Assembly: GCF_003574625.1 (NCBI RefSeq)
Contig: NZ_QNUJ01000006.1
Span: 1-64,000 of the forward strand
Direction of reading: 5' to 3'
DNA: 64,000 nt
Source: Shinella zoogloeoides
GTDB lineage: Bacteria; Pseudomonadota; Alphaproteobacteria; Rhizobiales; Rhizobiaceae
Shown here: piece by piece, positions 1 through 9,120 of the stretch
Layout of the letters: each line of letters opens with the position of its first letter
Position numbering within the stretch: the stretch's first letter is position 1
Made by a program: the position numbers and the translations under genes
The notes under the pieces: generated by a model
What the model saw: only the letters and a program-made list of their open reading frames with translations
Database searches by the model: none
What the model was told of the DNA's origin: nothing

Positions 1-182
1 GGACCGGCGATGACGATGCGCTCGCCTTTCATGACCTTGAGGTTGATGTCGCGCAGAACGTGGAAGTCGCCGTACCACTTGTTCATGTTGGTGATCTCGA
101 CGGCGACGTCCGTTGCGGAGACCTGCATTCTTGTCGTGTCGGCATCGAGATCGTCGGCACGTACTACATTTTCGCCCGCCAT
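1..182 (-). CDS. Amino-acid ABC transporter ATP-binding protein (AapP/GlnQ type), 3' part missing
   Basis: This is the first ~60 residues of an ATPase that energises polar amino-acid uptake. The fragment begins MAGENVVRADDL, carries the family signature MNKWYGDFHVLRDINL, and runs off the window at ...IVIAGP, just before the Walker A loop. It is the last visible gene of the minus-strand operon that starts at 8080 and supplies the ATPase for the two permeases and binding protein upstream. The extended acidic N-terminus is typical of Aap-type ATPases. The family is clear. The substrate is inferred only from the operon. Confidence 0.85.
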   Translation of the reverse strand, partial: MAGENVVRADDLDADTTRMQVSATDVAVEITNMNKWYGDFHVLRDINLKVMKGERIVIAG

Positions 183-235
183 CGAGCATCCTCCTGCATT
201 GCTGCGCCTTGCCTCCTCGGCCGCGCGGTTGATCG

Positions 236-1558
236 TTAAAGAGTGGCCAGCACCTCGTCGCAGACCTGCAAAAGCTCGTCCGCGTCGGCGATGGAGAAGG
301 GCAGCGGCGGCCGGATCTTCAGCACATGGCCGAGCGGCCCGGATGCGCTGATGAGCACGCGGCGGCGGCGGAGCGCATTGACGAGGTCGCCCGCGGCGCC
401 AGGAGAGGGCGCGCCGTCGGCGCCGAGAATGTCGACGCCGAGGAAGAGACCCTGGCCGCGGACGTTGCCGATGGCACCGTGGCGCTTGGCCAGTGTTTCG
501 AAGCCGGCCTTCATATGCGCGCCGACCTTCGACGCATTCGCCAGCAGGTCCTCGTCCCGAAGGATATCGAGAACCGCCGTGGCTGCGGCGCAGGCGACCG
601 GGTTGCCGCCGAAGGTGTTGAAGTAGCGCGCCTCGCGGGCGAAGCGTTCCAGCACCTCCTCGCGCGCGACGACGCCGGCGATGGGATAGCCGTTGCCCAT
701 GGGCTTGCCCATGGTGACGAGGTCGGGCACCAGCCCGTGGCGCTGGAAGCCCCACATATGCGAGCCCATGCGGCCGAAGCCGGCCTGAACCTCGTCGGCG
801 ATGAAGAGGCCGCCTGCCTCGCGGATCGCGGCGACCGCGCCGGCAAGGAAGCCGGCCGGCTCCGAAAAGACGCCGTCGCTGGAGAAGATCGTGTCGACCA
901 GCAGAGCGGCGGGGCGGATGCCGTGGCGCTGCATGTCGGCGATGGCGGCGCGCACCTCGCGCTCGAAGAAGGCGCCGACCGCTTCCGGCGACCCGGCAAG
1001 GCGCGGATCGGGCGCGGCGACGGTGCGCACATCCACGGCCAGCGGCACGTTCAGGCCGAGGGACGGGGACATGGCGGCAATCGCGTGGCTGATGCCGTGA
1101 TAGGCGTTGGCGGTGACGATGAAGCCGGTGCCGCCGGTGTGGTTGCGGGCGATACGCAGGGCGAGGTCGTTCGCTTCGCTGCCGGTGCAGGTCAGCATCA
1201 GGCGGTTGGTCTCGGCCGGGAAATGGGCAAGCAGCCGCTCGGCATAGCCGACGATGCTCTCGTCGAGATAGCGCGTGTGCACGTTGAGCCGTGCGGCCTG
1301 CTCGGCGATGGCCGCGACGACGCGCGGGTGGCAATGGCCGACGCAGGGTACGTTGTTATAGGCGTCGAGATAGGCATTGCCCGCCGCATCGTAAAGGCGC
1401 ACGCCGCTCGCCCAGTCGAAATGCACCGGCTCCTCATAGAACATGCGGTAGGGCTGGCCGAGGACGCGCTGGCGGCGCTCCACGAGATCGCGCGTGCGCT
1501 CGTCGAGGTTTGCGGCGTTCGCGCTGTCGAACGCGTTGATCATCACGGGTACGCTCAT
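236..1558 (-). CDS. Class III PLP enzyme of the phospho-lyase/aminotransferase group, candidate 5-phosphohydroxylysine phospho-lyase
   Basis: A 440-residue fold-type I PLP enzyme. The PLP lysine is K285 in VTMGKPMGNG, with the cofactor aspartate D255 in IADEVQ. The segment YNNVPCVGHCHP (residues 67-78) and FNTFGGNPV resemble the AGXT2L/ETNPPL/PHYKPL phospho-lyases more than ordinary omega-aminotransferases. These enzymes eliminate phosphate and ammonia from phosphorylated amino alcohols. The ATG at 1558 is chosen because GAAGG lies 8-9 bases upstream; a GTG at 1567 overlaps that site. It lies 18 bp after the APH kinase gene and on the same operon. Kinase plus phospho-lyase suggests hydroxylysine breakdown. 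An ordinary aminotransferase role remains possible. Confidence 0.85.
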   Translation of the reverse strand: MSVPVMINAFDSANAANLDERTRDLVERRQRVLGQPYRMFYEEPVHFDWASGVRLYDAAGNAYLDAYNNVPCVGHCHPRVVAAIAEQAARLNVHTRYLDESIVGYAERLLAHFPAETNRLMLTCTGSEANDLALRIARNHTGGTGFIVTANAYHGISHAIAAMSPSLGLNVPLAVDVRTVAAPDPRLAGSPEAVGAFFEREVRAAIADMQRHGIRPAALLVDTIFSSDGVFSEPAGFLAGAVAAIREAGGLFIADEVQAGFGRMGSHMWGFQRHGLVPDLVTMGKPMGNGYPIAGVVAREEVLERFAREARYFNTFGGNPVACAAATAVLDILRDEDLLANASKVGAHMKAGFETLAKRHGAIGNVRGQGLFLGVDILGADGAPSPGAAGDLVNALRRRRVLISASGPLGHVLKIRPPLPFSIADADELLQVCDEVLATL

Positions 1559-1576
1559 GGCATGCACCTTCGTTCT

Positions 1577-2566
1577 CTAGAGGGCGGTCCTGAATGGATC
1601 TTGCGGAAACGACGACAGCCGCTCCAGCCGCATCCAGGAGGCGGGATTGTTCTTCATGATATAGGGGCGGTTGACCGGGTCGCGGTCCGCGAGGATTTCC
1701 GTGACCACGACATTGATCACGCAGCGCGCGATCATGAATTCCGGCAGAAGCTCGATCTCCAGCGCCTCCAGCGGCGAGGCCCGGTGATAGGCGCTGATGA
1801 CATCGGCGGCATCTCGCAGATCATCCTCTCCGCCGCGAACCTGCAGCAGCGCCGCGCCGGCGAGATCGACGAGACGGGGCGCGTGGACGAGATCGCCGAA
1901 ATCGAGGAAGCCGGAAAGACGGTCCGTCGCATCGCTGTCGACGAGGATATTCTGGCCGTTCATGTCGCTATGGACGGCCTGCGCGGGCAGTGCGGCCATG
2001 TGCGGCCCCGCGGCCGCCTCGAAGCGGTCGAGCATGGCTTCGGCGAGCGGCCGGCGCGCCTCGTCGATCAGCGTCAGGAAGGGGCGCAGACGGGCGATGT
2101 GCTTGACGTCCCAGATGAGGTCGCGCTCGCGCGAAAAGGGATGATAGAAGCTCGCCAGCGCCATGTCGAGACGGGCGACGGCGTCTCCAATGGCGTGGCG
2201 CAGTGTTGGCGTCGGTGCCTCAATGAAGGAAAACGGCGTGCCTTCGAGATAGGTCAGCAGGCGCAGGTAGCGGCCATCTTCAGTGCCGAGGAAGACGGCC
2301 TCTTCGCCGGTGAGGGCGGGCACGACGCGCGGGGCTGCGATATCAGGGGCGGTGTGCGCAATGTGGAGAAGCGCGGCGCTTTCGAGCATCGTGCCGTCGG
2401 CGCTTTCCGCGGGGTCCGAGACCTTCAGCGTAAAGGAAACGCCCTCGGCCGTGCGGATGCGGAAATTCTGGGTGCGCTCGCCGCCAAGCTCCGTCGCGCG
2501 GCCATCTACGCCGAAATGGCGAAGGGCGAGGGCTTCGGCCTTCGCGGTATCGAGCCGCGCCGTCAT
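1577..2566 (-). CDS. APH-fold small-molecule kinase, hydroxylysine-kinase-like
   Basis: A 329-residue aminoglycoside-phosphotransferase-fold kinase. The catalytic loop is HSDMNGQN (D201) and the metal-binding motif LDFGD ends at D225. The block LIWDVKHIARLRPFL and NILVDSD...GFLDFGD resemble vertebrate hydroxylysine kinase (HYKK/AGPHD1) and the APH domains found beside class III aminotransferases in bacteria. It would phosphorylate the hydroxyl of an amino alcohol so that the next gene's enzyme can eliminate the phosphate. Its ATG overlaps the stop of the GntR gene (ATGA), so translation is coupled. Homoserine-kinase-like or ethanolamine-type substrates cannot be excluded from sequence alone. 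Confidence 0.82.
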   Translation of the reverse strand: MTARLDTAKAEALALRHFGVDGRATELGGERTQNFRIRTAEGVSFTLKVSDPAESADGTMLESAALLHIAHTAPDIAAPRVVPALTGEEAVFLGTEDGRYLRLLTYLEGTPFSFIEAPTPTLRHAIGDAVARLDMALASFYHPFSRERDLIWDVKHIARLRPFLTLIDEARRPLAEAMLDRFEAAAGPHMAALPAQAVHSDMNGQNILVDSDATDRLSGFLDFGDLVHAPRLVDLAGAALLQVRGGEDDLRDAADVISAYHRASPLEALEIELLPEFMIARCVINVVVTEILADRDPVNRPYIMKNNPASWMRLERLSSFPQDPFRTAL

Positions 2567-3264
2567 TCGTCCGCTCCCTGGAAGGAATCCGCGAGGATGC
2601 CGAAGCAGTTGACGACGTCGGAGACGACGGCCCTGCGCGCGGCCGCCGCGTCGTTTGCGGCGATGGCGGCGAAGGCCGTCTCATGGTCGGGAATGGCGTC
2701 GGTCAGCTTGCCGGGCTCTGCTTTGGCGAGGCGCACCGATGGCCCCATGCGCAGCCAGAGCGGTTCGATCATGTCGCGCAGGATCGGCGAGTTGCTCATG
2801 TCGGCGATATGCAGGTGGAAGCGGGCATTGGCACGCAAGAACCGGCTGGTGTCGTTGGCGTGCGCGGCTTCCGCCATGGCGTCGAAATGGACGCGCAGGC
2901 CCGCAAGGCTCTCGGGCGTTGCCGCCCGTGCCGCACGGGCGGCGGAAAGGCCTTCCAGCGCCACGCGGATATCGCGGATCTCCGTGAGTTCCGCGATGGT
3001 CAGCAGCGGCACGATGAAGGTGCGCTCGAGCCGCAGGGCACCGAGGCTTTCGAGCTTCTGCAGCGCATCGCGCACGGGCACCACGCTGGTTCCGAGGGCG
3101 GCGGCGAGGTTTCTGAGGACCAGCCGGTCACCGGGGCGGAATTCCCCGATGATCAGCTTCTCCTTGATCTGCTGGTAGATCTGCTCGTTGAGGGTATCCT
3201 GGACGAGCGTCCGGTAGGTGGGCATGGAGCCGCCGTCCGCCAGCGCGATTTCCTTCCTGTCCAT
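2563..3264 (-). CDS. GntR-family (FCD) transcriptional regulator, probable operon repressor
   Basis: 233 residues. The N-terminal winged helix reads LIIGEFRPGDRLVLRNLAAA...SVVPVRDALQKLESLG, and is followed by a helical FCD ligand-binding domain with the metal-site pattern D..FH..I (RFHLHIADMSN). It starts 2 bp after the permease stop codon. An alternative ATG at 3225 (MPTYRTLVQD) would also give a normal GntR protein. Encoded inside the transport/catabolic operon, it is likely an autoregulator responding to the substrate or an intermediate. The palindrome at 8119-8128 ahead of the operon is a candidate operator. Confidence 0.88.
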   Translation of the reverse strand: MDRKEIALADGGSMPTYRTLVQDTLNEQIYQQIKEKLIIGEFRPGDRLVLRNLAAALGTSVVPVRDALQKLESLGALRLERTFIVPLLTIAELTEIRDIRVALEGLSAARAARAATPESLAGLRVHFDAMAEAAHANDTSRFLRANARFHLHIADMSNSPILRDMIEPLWLRMGPSVRLAKAEPGKLTDAIPDHETAFAAIAANDAAAARRAVVSDVVNCFGILADSFQGADE

Positions 3265-3266
3265 GC

Positions 3267-4346
3267 CTAGTGCTTCTCGCTGGAGAACTCCCGCTCGAGG
3301 CGGCGGGAATGGAGGGAGAGGATGAAGCAGAAGATGAAGAAGGCACCGCCGACGACAAGGTAGGCCTCGCGGTAGAAGCCCAGCCATGCGCCGTCGGCGA
3401 TGGCCCCGCGTGCTCCGCCAAGCACGTCGATGAGGCCGATGATGCTGATCAGCGTCGTGTCCTTGATGGACTCGATGAAGGTGTTGATGATCGCCGGCAG
3501 CGCGATGCGGAAGGCCTGCGGCAGCACGATGAGGCGGGAGATCAGGCCGCTGGAAAGCCCGAGGCTGTGGCCGGCCTCCGACTGGCCGCGCGGCACGGCT
3601 TCGAGACCGCCGCGGATCGCTTCTGCCAGATAGGCCGCCTGGAAGAGGATCAGCGCCACCTGCGCGCGCAGGATATTGTCGATCAGGTTGCCGCCGGGCA
3701 GCAGGAAGGGCAGCATGGTTGAGGCGATGAATAGCACCGCGATCAGCGGCAGGCCGCGCACGATCTCCACATAGAGCGAGCAGAATCGGCGGATGACGGC
3801 GGCCTTGGAGCGGCGGCCGAGCACAATGAAGACCGACAGCGGCAGGGCGAGCACGATGCCGAAGGCGGAAAGGCCGACGGTGAGCGGCAGGCCGCCCCAG
3901 CGGCTGGTGGAAACCGAGGGCAGGCCGAGGATGCCGCCACCCATCAGGACGAGGCTGATCACCATGACGGCGATCCAGGCGAGCGCGAGCGCCGGTTTCC
4001 AGAAGCGGCGGAAGCCGCTGAGGATGAGGATCGCGAGCACCAGCACGACGGCGAGCGTCGGGCGCCAGTACTGGTCGGCCGGATAGCTGCCGAAGAGGAT
4101 GATGTGGTAGCGCTCGTGCAGGAAGGCCCAGCAGGCGCCCGCCGCCGCGCGGCAGGTATCGGGAGAGGCTTGTCCGAACACGGCATCGGTGACGGCCCAG
4201 CGGTAGAAGCGCGCGAGGACGTAGACGAGGCTGCCGGTGATCGCCACCGTCAGCAGGGCATGCGGCCACGGATTAAAGTAGGGGCGCAGCCAGCCGGCGA
4301 GGCCGCCATTGGAGGGGCGGGGGAGTGCGGCGGTAATTTCGCTCAT
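3267..4346 (-). CDS. Amino-acid ABC transporter permease (AapM type)
   Basis: A 359-residue inner-membrane permease with several hydrophobic segments and the HisMQ-type cytoplasmic EAA loop (EAIRGGLEAVPRGQSEAGHS...LPQAFRIALP). The long N-terminal extension before the core permease domain is characteristic of AapM rather than the short HisM/GlnP proteins. Its ATG overlaps the upstream permease stop by four bases (ATGA). It pairs with the next permease to form the transmembrane heterodimer. Confidence 0.92.
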   Translation of the reverse strand: MSEITAALPRPSNGGLAGWLRPYFNPWPHALLTVAITGSLVYVLARFYRWAVTDAVFGQASPDTCRAAAGACWAFLHERYHIILFGSYPADQYWRPTLAVVLVLAILILSGFRRFWKPALALAWIAVMVISLVLMGGGILGLPSVSTSRWGGLPLTVGLSAFGIVLALPLSVFIVLGRRSKAAVIRRFCSLYVEIVRGLPLIAVLFIASTMLPFLLPGGNLIDNILRAQVALILFQAAYLAEAIRGGLEAVPRGQSEAGHSLGLSSGLISRLIVLPQAFRIALPAIINTFIESIKDTTLISIIGLIDVLGGARGAIADGAWLGFYREAYLVVGGAFFIFCFILSLHSRRLEREFSSEKH

Positions 4347-5467
4347 GACTTCACCAGTTGCGCGCGCTTTTCCAGCCAGCGGATGACCGCGGAGGTCACG
4401 AGGCTGAGCGACAGGTAGATCAGAAGGTAGATGGACACGGTCTCGATGGCCCGGCCGGTCTGGTTGAGCGCGGTGTTGCCGACGGAAACCAGGTCCGGAT
4501 AGCCGATGAGAACGGCGAGCGTCGTGTTCTTGATGGCGTTGAGATACTGGTTGGCGAGCGGCGGCAGCATGAGCCGCATCGCCTGCGGGGCGAGCACCAG
4601 ATAGAGCGTCAGGATGGGGCTGAGGCCGAGCGAATGGGCGGCCTCCGACTGGCCTTTGGGCAGGGCGGCGAGGCTGCCCCGCACGATCTCGGCGATGAAG
4701 CCGGACGTATAGAACGAGAGCCCCACCAGCATTGCCAGATATTCCGGCGTCATGCCCATGCCGCCGCGGAAGTTGAAGCCCATCAGCGTCGGCTTCTGGA
4801 TCTCGCCCCAGCCGAGCGCATAGACGATGACGCCGATGAGCGCGGCGGCCGAGAGGAACAGGCCGCTGGTCGCGGGCCGCGGGAAGTGCCCCGTCTCGTT
4901 GCGGCCGTGCACCATGGCGCGCCAGAAGAGGAAGCCGCAGGCGAGGGCCAGCACGGCGACGGCGGCAAGGACCGGACCTGCATCGCCGACGAGCACCGTC
5001 GGGATATAGAGGCCTCGGCTGGAAATGAAGATGGATTCCCCGAAGGTCCAGGCCTGGCGCGGCGGCGGCAGAACGCGGACGGCGGTGGCGCAGACGACGA
5101 GGATGAGCAGCAGCGGCGTGTTGCGCGTCACCTCGATATAGGCTTTCGCGAGGGCACGGAGCTGCGGGTGGGCGGTGCGGCCCGCAAGGCCGATCAGGAT
5201 GCCGAGCAGGGTGGAGAGCACGATGGCGGCAAGCGCCAGCTTGACCGTGTTGAGCAACCCGACGAGCAGCGCCCGGAAATAGGTGTCGCCCGACCCGAAG
5301 GAGATCAGCGACTCGCCGATCGGGAACGACGTGGCGCTCCACAGGAAGCCGTAGTCGATGCTGATGCCGCGGGCGGCGAGGTTGGACGCAAGATTGTGCG
5401 ACAGCCACGCAAGAACTGCGATGGCTGCCGCGACAAACAGCGCGTTTTGAAGGCGCTCGCTACGCAT
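4343..5467 (-). CDS. Amino-acid ABC transporter permease (AapQ type)
   Basis: 374 residues, multi-spanning. It carries the EAA loop EIVRGSLAALPKGQSEAAHSLG followed by LAPQAMRLMLPPLANQYLN, and TRNTPLLL earlier, as in AapQ. The chosen ATG at 5467 (MRSERLQNALF) overlaps the stop codon of the binding-protein gene as TGATG. A longer frame reaching 5509 would overlap that gene and lacks family similarity. It is the second half of the permease heterodimer of this operon. Confidence 0.92.
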   Translation of the reverse strand: MRSERLQNALFVAAAIAVLAWLSHNLASNLAARGISIDYGFLWSATSFPIGESLISFGSGDTYFRALLVGLLNTVKLALAAIVLSTLLGILIGLAGRTAHPQLRALAKAYIEVTRNTPLLLILVVCATAVRVLPPPRQAWTFGESIFISSRGLYIPTVLVGDAGPVLAAVAVLALACGFLFWRAMVHGRNETGHFPRPATSGLFLSAAALIGVIVYALGWGEIQKPTLMGFNFRGGMGMTPEYLAMLVGLSFYTSGFIAEIVRGSLAALPKGQSEAAHSLGLSPILTLYLVLAPQAMRLMLPPLANQYLNAIKNTTLAVLIGYPDLVSVGNTALNQTGRAIETVSIYLLIYLSLSLVTSAVIRWLEKRAQLVKS

Positions 5468-6510
5468 CAACGCAACGGGGCCGCATACATGAGACCGCCC
5501 TTCGTCCACAGGTCGTTGAGACCGCGGTCGAGCTTGAGGGGCGAAGCCTTGCCGAGATTGCGTTCGAAGCTCTCGCCGTAGTTGCCGACGGACGAGACGA
5601 TCTTGACAACCCAGTCTTCCGAGAGGCCGAGATCCTTGCCGTTGCCCGGGGTCGTGCCGAGCAGCTGCTTGACTTCCGGATCCGGGGAGTTCTTGGCGAG
5701 ATCCGCGACATTGGCCTGCGTGATGCCGAGACGTTCGGTTTCGACGAGGGCGAACATGACCCAGCGCGCGACGAGGAAGAGTTCTTCGTCACCGCTCTTC
5801 ACGGCCGGTGCGTAGGGCTCCAGCGTGATGAAGTTCGGGAAGATGATGTAGTCGTCGACATTGCCGTTGCCCGCGCGCGAGCCGGCGAGGTTGCCGTAGT
5901 TGCCGCCGAAGGCGTCGCAACGACCGCCGAAGAAGGCCGCGTCGAGCTGTTCCCAGGCGCTGAGGACGAGCGGCGTGTAGTTGAGGCCGCGCGACTTGAA
6001 GAAGTTCTCGGTGTTCACTTCGAAGGTCGAACCCTGCAGGATGCAGACGGTGGCGTCAGCAAGCTGGTCCGGGCTGTCGACGCCGAGCGACTTCGGCACC
6101 ATGAAGGTGTAGCCGTCGAAATAGTTCGGCGAGGCGAAACGCGCGCTCTGGGCGCCTTCGCGGTTGAGCGTGGTCGTCGTGTCGTGCGCCAGCACGTCGA
6201 TCTCGCCCGAGGAAAGCAGGACGAAACGCTCGGAATAGGAGGTCTGGCGGTAGGTCACCTTGGAGGCGTCGCCGAGAATAGCGGCAGCCATGGACTTGCA
6301 GTAGTCGACGTCGATGCCGGCGAGCTCGCCATTGGCAGCAGGAGCGGAAAAGCCCGGAACGGCCTGGCCGACGCCGCAGACGAGATTGCCGCGGGCCTTG
6401 ATGGCGTCGAGCGCGGCACCGGCCTCGGCGGTGCCGGCGAAGGACATGGCGCCCATCAGCGCGGTCGCGCAGGCGAGAACTCCCAGTTTCAGTGAATTCG
6501 CAAGTTTCAT
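5467..6510 (-). CDS. Periplasmic amino-acid-binding protein (AapJ type)
   Basis: 347 residues beginning with a clear signal peptide (MKLANSLKLGVLACATALMG...AEA). The family-3 solute-binding fold is indicated by GVGQAVPGFSAPAANGELAGID, DVLAHDTTTTLNREG and the AapJ-like C-terminus LGLSEDWVVKIVSSVGNYGE. A strong Shine-Dalgarno, AAGGGG, lies upstream of the ATG. It is the specificity component of the ABC transporter in this operon. The catabolic genes suggest the ligand is a hydroxylated basic amino acid, but nothing in the sequence proves this. Confidence 0.93.
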   Translation of the reverse strand: MKLANSLKLGVLACATALMGAMSFAGTAEAGAALDAIKARGNLVCGVGQAVPGFSAPAANGELAGIDVDYCKSMAAAILGDASKVTYRQTSYSERFVLLSSGEIDVLAHDTTTTLNREGAQSARFASPNYFDGYTFMVPKSLGVDSPDQLADATVCILQGSTFEVNTENFFKSRGLNYTPLVLSAWEQLDAAFFGGRCDAFGGNYGNLAGSRAGNGNVDDYIIFPNFITLEPYAPAVKSGDEELFLVARWVMFALVETERLGITQANVADLAKNSPDPEVKQLLGTTPGNGKDLGLSEDWVVKIVSSVGNYGESFERNLGKASPLKLDRGLNDLWTKGGLMYAAPLR

Positions 6511-6586
6511 GTATTTCCCCTTTTCATGCGCATTCAGGTGAGGCCCGCAGGCACCATTGCCGGCGGGCTGCATTTCCGGCGGGCCG

Positions 6587-8080
6587 TCAGGCTGCCGATT
6601 GGGTGATGCAGACGTATTTGAGCTCGAGGAATTCCTCGATGCCGTATTTGGAGCCTTCGCGGCCGATGCCGGATTCCTTCACGCCGCCGAAGGGCGCGAC
6701 CTCGTTCGACACCAGGCCCTCGTTGACGCCGACAATGCCGGACTCGATCTGCTCGGCGACCCGCCACATGCGGTCGAGGTCGCGGGTGAAAATGTAGGCG
6801 GCAAGGCCGGAGGCGGTGGCGTTCGCGGCCTTGATGACGCTCTTCTCATCGGAGAAGCGCTGGACCGGGGCGACGGGACCGAAGGTCTCCTCGCTCTCGA
6901 AGAGCATGGTGGCATCGACATCCGTCAGCACGGTCGGCTCGAAGAAGGTCTGGCCGAGGCCGTGGCGCTTGCCGCCGGTGGCCACCTTCGCGCCCTTACC
7001 GAGTGCGTCCGCCACATGACGTTCGACCTTTGTGAGAGCCGCTTCGTTGATCAGCGGGCCCTGCTGCACGCCGTCGACGAAGCCGTCGCCGACCTTCAGC
7101 GCACCGACGGCTGCCGAAAGGCGGGCGACGAAGGCGTCGTGGACGTTTTCATGCACATAGATGCGGTTCGGGCAGATGCAGGTCTGTCCGGTGTTGCGGA
7201 ATTTCGCGTTGATGACGCCCTGCACGGCGACGTCGAGATCGGCGTCTTCGAAGACGATGAGGGGGGCATTGCCGCCGAGCTCCATCGCCACCTTTTTCAC
7301 GGTGCTGGCCGACTGTTCCATCAGCAGCTTGCCGACGCGGGTGGAGCCGGTGAAGCTGATCTTGCGCACGATCGGGCTAGAGGTCATCTCGCCGCCAATG
7401 GCCGTTGCGTCACCCGTAACGATGTTGAAGACGCCCTTGGGAATACCGGCGCGTTCGGCAAGCTCGGCCAGCGCCAGCGCCGAATAGGGCGTGAATTCGG
7501 AGGGCTTGACCACGACGGAGCAGCCGGCGGCGAAGGCCGGGGCGCATTTGCGGGTGATCATGGCCGAGGGGAAGTTCCACGGCGTGATGGCGGCGACGAC
7601 GCCGATAGGCTGCTTGAGCACCATGATGCGGGACTGGGCGCGCGGGGCGGGGATCAGGTCGCCATAGGCACGCTTGGCCTCTTCCGAGAACCATTCGGCG
7701 AAAGAAGCGGCATAGCGGATTTCGCCCTGGCTCTCGGTCAGCGGCTTGCCCTGCTCGGCGGTCATGATGGACGCGAGATCGGGAAGGTTTGCGACGATCA
7801 GGTCGAACCAGCGGCGCAGCACGACGGCGCGGTCCTTGGCAGCCAGCGCCGCCCAGCCATGACGGGCTTCTTCCGCCGCCTCGATGGCGCGGCGGGTCTC
7901 GGCGGCGCCCATGTTCGGTACCGTGCCGATCTCGATGCCCGTCGCCGGATCGGTCACGGTGACCGTATCGCCGCCATCGGCATTCACCCATTGCCCGTCG
8001 ATATAGGCCTGATGACGCAACAGGGAGGGGTCCGCCAGACGCCCGATAAGGGCGTGACGCGTAATTTGGTGCACGGTCAT
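6587..8080 (-). CDS. NAD(P)-dependent aldehyde dehydrogenase, succinate-semialdehyde-dehydrogenase family
   Basis: 497 residues with all catalytic residues of the GabD-type aldehyde dehydrogenases: N169 (ITPWNF), K192 (VKPSEF), general base E267 (MELGG) and nucleophile C301 (NTGQTC). By homology it would be called succinate-semialdehyde dehydrogenase. In this operon, beside the kinase and phospho-lyase, the more coherent substrate is 2-aminoadipate 6-semialdehyde, the product expected from phosphohydroxylysine. It is the first gene of the operon, 76 bp upstream of the binding-protein gene. Enzyme class is certain; substrate is inferred. Confidence 0.92.
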   Translation of the reverse strand: MTVHQITRHALIGRLADPSLLRHQAYIDGQWVNADGGDTVTVTDPATGIEIGTVPNMGAAETRRAIEAAEEARHGWAALAAKDRAVVLRRWFDLIVANLPDLASIMTAEQGKPLTESQGEIRYAASFAEWFSEEAKRAYGDLIPAPRAQSRIMVLKQPIGVVAAITPWNFPSAMITRKCAPAFAAGCSVVVKPSEFTPYSALALAELAERAGIPKGVFNIVTGDATAIGGEMTSSPIVRKISFTGSTRVGKLLMEQSASTVKKVAMELGGNAPLIVFEDADLDVAVQGVINAKFRNTGQTCICPNRIYVHENVHDAFVARLSAAVGALKVGDGFVDGVQQGPLINEAALTKVERHVADALGKGAKVATGGKRHGLGQTFFEPTVLTDVDATMLFESEETFGPVAPVQRFSDEKSVIKAANATASGLAAYIFTRDLDRMWRVAEQIESGIVGVNEGLVSNEVAPFGGVKESGIGREGSKYGIEEFLELKYVCITQSAA

Positions 8081-8118
8081 GGATGAAAGTTCCTAGTTCA
8101 CTCCAACAATCTGTCGAG

Positions 8119-8128
8119 TGTTATAACA
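8119..8128. promoter_or_regulatory. Candidate GntR-type operator, palindrome TGTTATAACA
   Basis: A perfect 10-bp palindrome 39 bp upstream of the dehydrogenase start. It has the GT...AC spacing typical of GntR/FCD operators and lies in the AT-rich stretch where the operon promoter is expected. It is a plausible target of the GntR protein encoded in the same operon. There is no experimental support. Confidence 0.4.
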
Positions 8129-8320
8129 AGCATCAAATTACAAAGAGTCAAGCCCCGTGCGTCGTCACGACGAGCGAAATGCCGGTCTTTTTTGAAGTGA
8201 GGGAAAGGGGAGGTGCAGCGGCCGAAGCGTTCGGCTCGTACCGACAGCTTTAAATTCAAAAGCTTGTTTGGGGGAGCTTCGGGCATTCGCCCAGGGCATC
8301 GGCTGTTTGGGCCGGAAGCG

Positions 8321-8346
8321 GGACCGGGGGCCGAAGCCTCCGGTCC
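8321..8346 (-). terminator. Hairpin downstream of the glutathione S-transferase gene
   Basis: An inverted repeat (GGACCGG and CCGGTCC arms, GGC-TTCG-GCC apex, one mismatch) lies a few bases beyond the minus-strand stop at 8354. It lacks a good T-run, so intrinsic termination is uncertain. Confidence 0.4.
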
Positions 8347-8353
8347 GCGGATA

Positions 8354-8968
<615 letters not shown>

Positions 8969-9120
8969 TCAGATTGCAGCCGGGCTTCTATCAAGTCTGG
9001 CGCGCGCGGCAACAAAGCGGATGACAATTTTTCGTGTATGGCGGCCGCATCCCGGCCGGTCGGCGATCGGTAACCATATCTTCAAGAGATCGTCGCAATG
9101 TCCCGTGCAGGAGACAGACG

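Noticed and set aside
326-3178. A 950-codon open frame on the plus strand opposite the aminotransferase, kinase and GntR genes
   Set aside because: It is the antisense of three well-supported genes, has no domain resemblance and a composition typical of GC-rich shadow frames.
8098-8286. A 62-codon minus-strand ORF upstream of the dehydrogenase gene
   Set aside because: It overlaps the promoter/operator region, has no ribosome-binding site and no family resemblance.
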